This document shows positions 63,597-64,000 of a stretch of DNA of 64,000 bases, piece by piece. The notes beneath the pieces were generated by a model. It worked only from the letters and a program-made list of their open reading frames with translations, was not told the DNA's origin and did no database searches. Origin of the DNA: Cucumis sativus (Eukaryota > Streptophyta > Magnoliopsida > Cucurbitales > Cucurbitaceae); NCBI RefSeq assembly GCF_000004075.3, contig NC_026657.2:40720732-40784731 (forward strand). Reading direction: 5' to 3'. The position numbers were made by a program, and so were the translations under genes. Position 1 is the first letter of the stretch. Every line of letters starts with the position of its first letter.

Positions 63597-64000
63597 AATG
63601 TAACTATATATATATATATATTTCATATATAATAATTAAATAAAGTAGATAAACTATTTCTACTACACTTAGCACATATTATTATCTTTTGGGATATCTC
63701 AATTAATTGTAAGAAATAGAAATAGAAATATAAACTAAAACAAAAAGAAACCTAAGCATACGTTAAATAGAAAAAATAGATGTCAACTACATGCGCTAAC
63801 GTAAAAGGAGGTTATAACGTGTTCTTTATCTTTGAACTACCTCACATCAAAAAATGTTTATAGAAATTTGTAAAAAAATTTAAATTAAAACTAAGTTATA
63901 GATGTTAATATATTTAGGCTTGTACCTTTTCTAAATGATCAATAAAATATATATTCATTTCATAAAAGCAATATCTGTTATCGAATTTCCTTAATTATGA
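63597..64000. other. AT-rich right edge
   Basis: No gene or recognisable element was seen in the last 400 bp apart from short (TA)n stretches. Confidence 0.6.

Noticed and set aside
1..64000. CRISPR arrays, prokaryotic operons, integrases or defence systems
   Set aside because: Intron-split genes, TATA boxes and plant families throughout show nuclear plant DNA; no regularly spaced repeats were seen.

Overview
This is a stretch of plant nuclear chromosome, not a prokaryotic or viral sequence. It has AT-rich intergenic DNA, genes split by short GT-AG introns, several (AT)n and homopolymer tracts, and decayed transposon pieces. Every protein I recognise is a standard eudicot family. Gene content and repeat style suggest a cucurbit (Cucumis-like), but the species is an inference from memory and was not tested.

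Left part (1-27.2 kb). A partial cytochrome b561 gene (ACYB-1 type) enters from the left edge and lacks its first coding exon. After about 5.7 kb of repeat-rich intergenic DNA come three genes: a 1025-residue NT-C2/coiled-coil protein on +, the meiotic crossover gene SHOC1/ZIP2 on - (nine coding exons, 1644 residues), and an LTI65/RD29B-like stress protein on +. The first two converge. SHOC1 and the stress gene diverge from a 1.6-kb spacer holding CRT/DRE and ABRE cores on the LTI65 side. From memory, this order matches consecutive Arabidopsis loci AT5G52280-AT5G52290-AT5G52300.

Middle part (27.2-45.6 kb). Two heavy-metal-associated-domain genes lie on -, both starting with a tiny first coding exon (9 and 6 bp). 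One has lost every cysteine; the other keeps CxxC and a C-terminal isoprenylation box. A 10-kb AT-rich spacer with a palindromic MITE-like element separates them from an intronless chloroplast-type phospholipase A1 gene.

Right part (45.6-64 kb). An 11-kb gene-poor stretch is followed by an RGG-box RNA-binding protein gene (RGGA/SERBP1 type, seven coding exons). From memory the phospholipase and RGGA genes are neighbours in Arabidopsis too (AT4G16820/AT4G16830). The window ends with a potato-inhibitor-I gene on - and, head-to-head on +, a broken copy of the same gene with a stop codon and a frameshift.

The genes do not form a pathway. Their shared logic is ancestral neighbourhood (two conserved blocks) rather than operon-like function. 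I found no CRISPR array, intact transposon, rRNA or functional tRNA gene, and no convincing novel system. The most useful points are the conserved blocks, the inhibitor gene/pseudogene pair, the micro-exons, the cysteine-free HMA protein and several small repeat relics.
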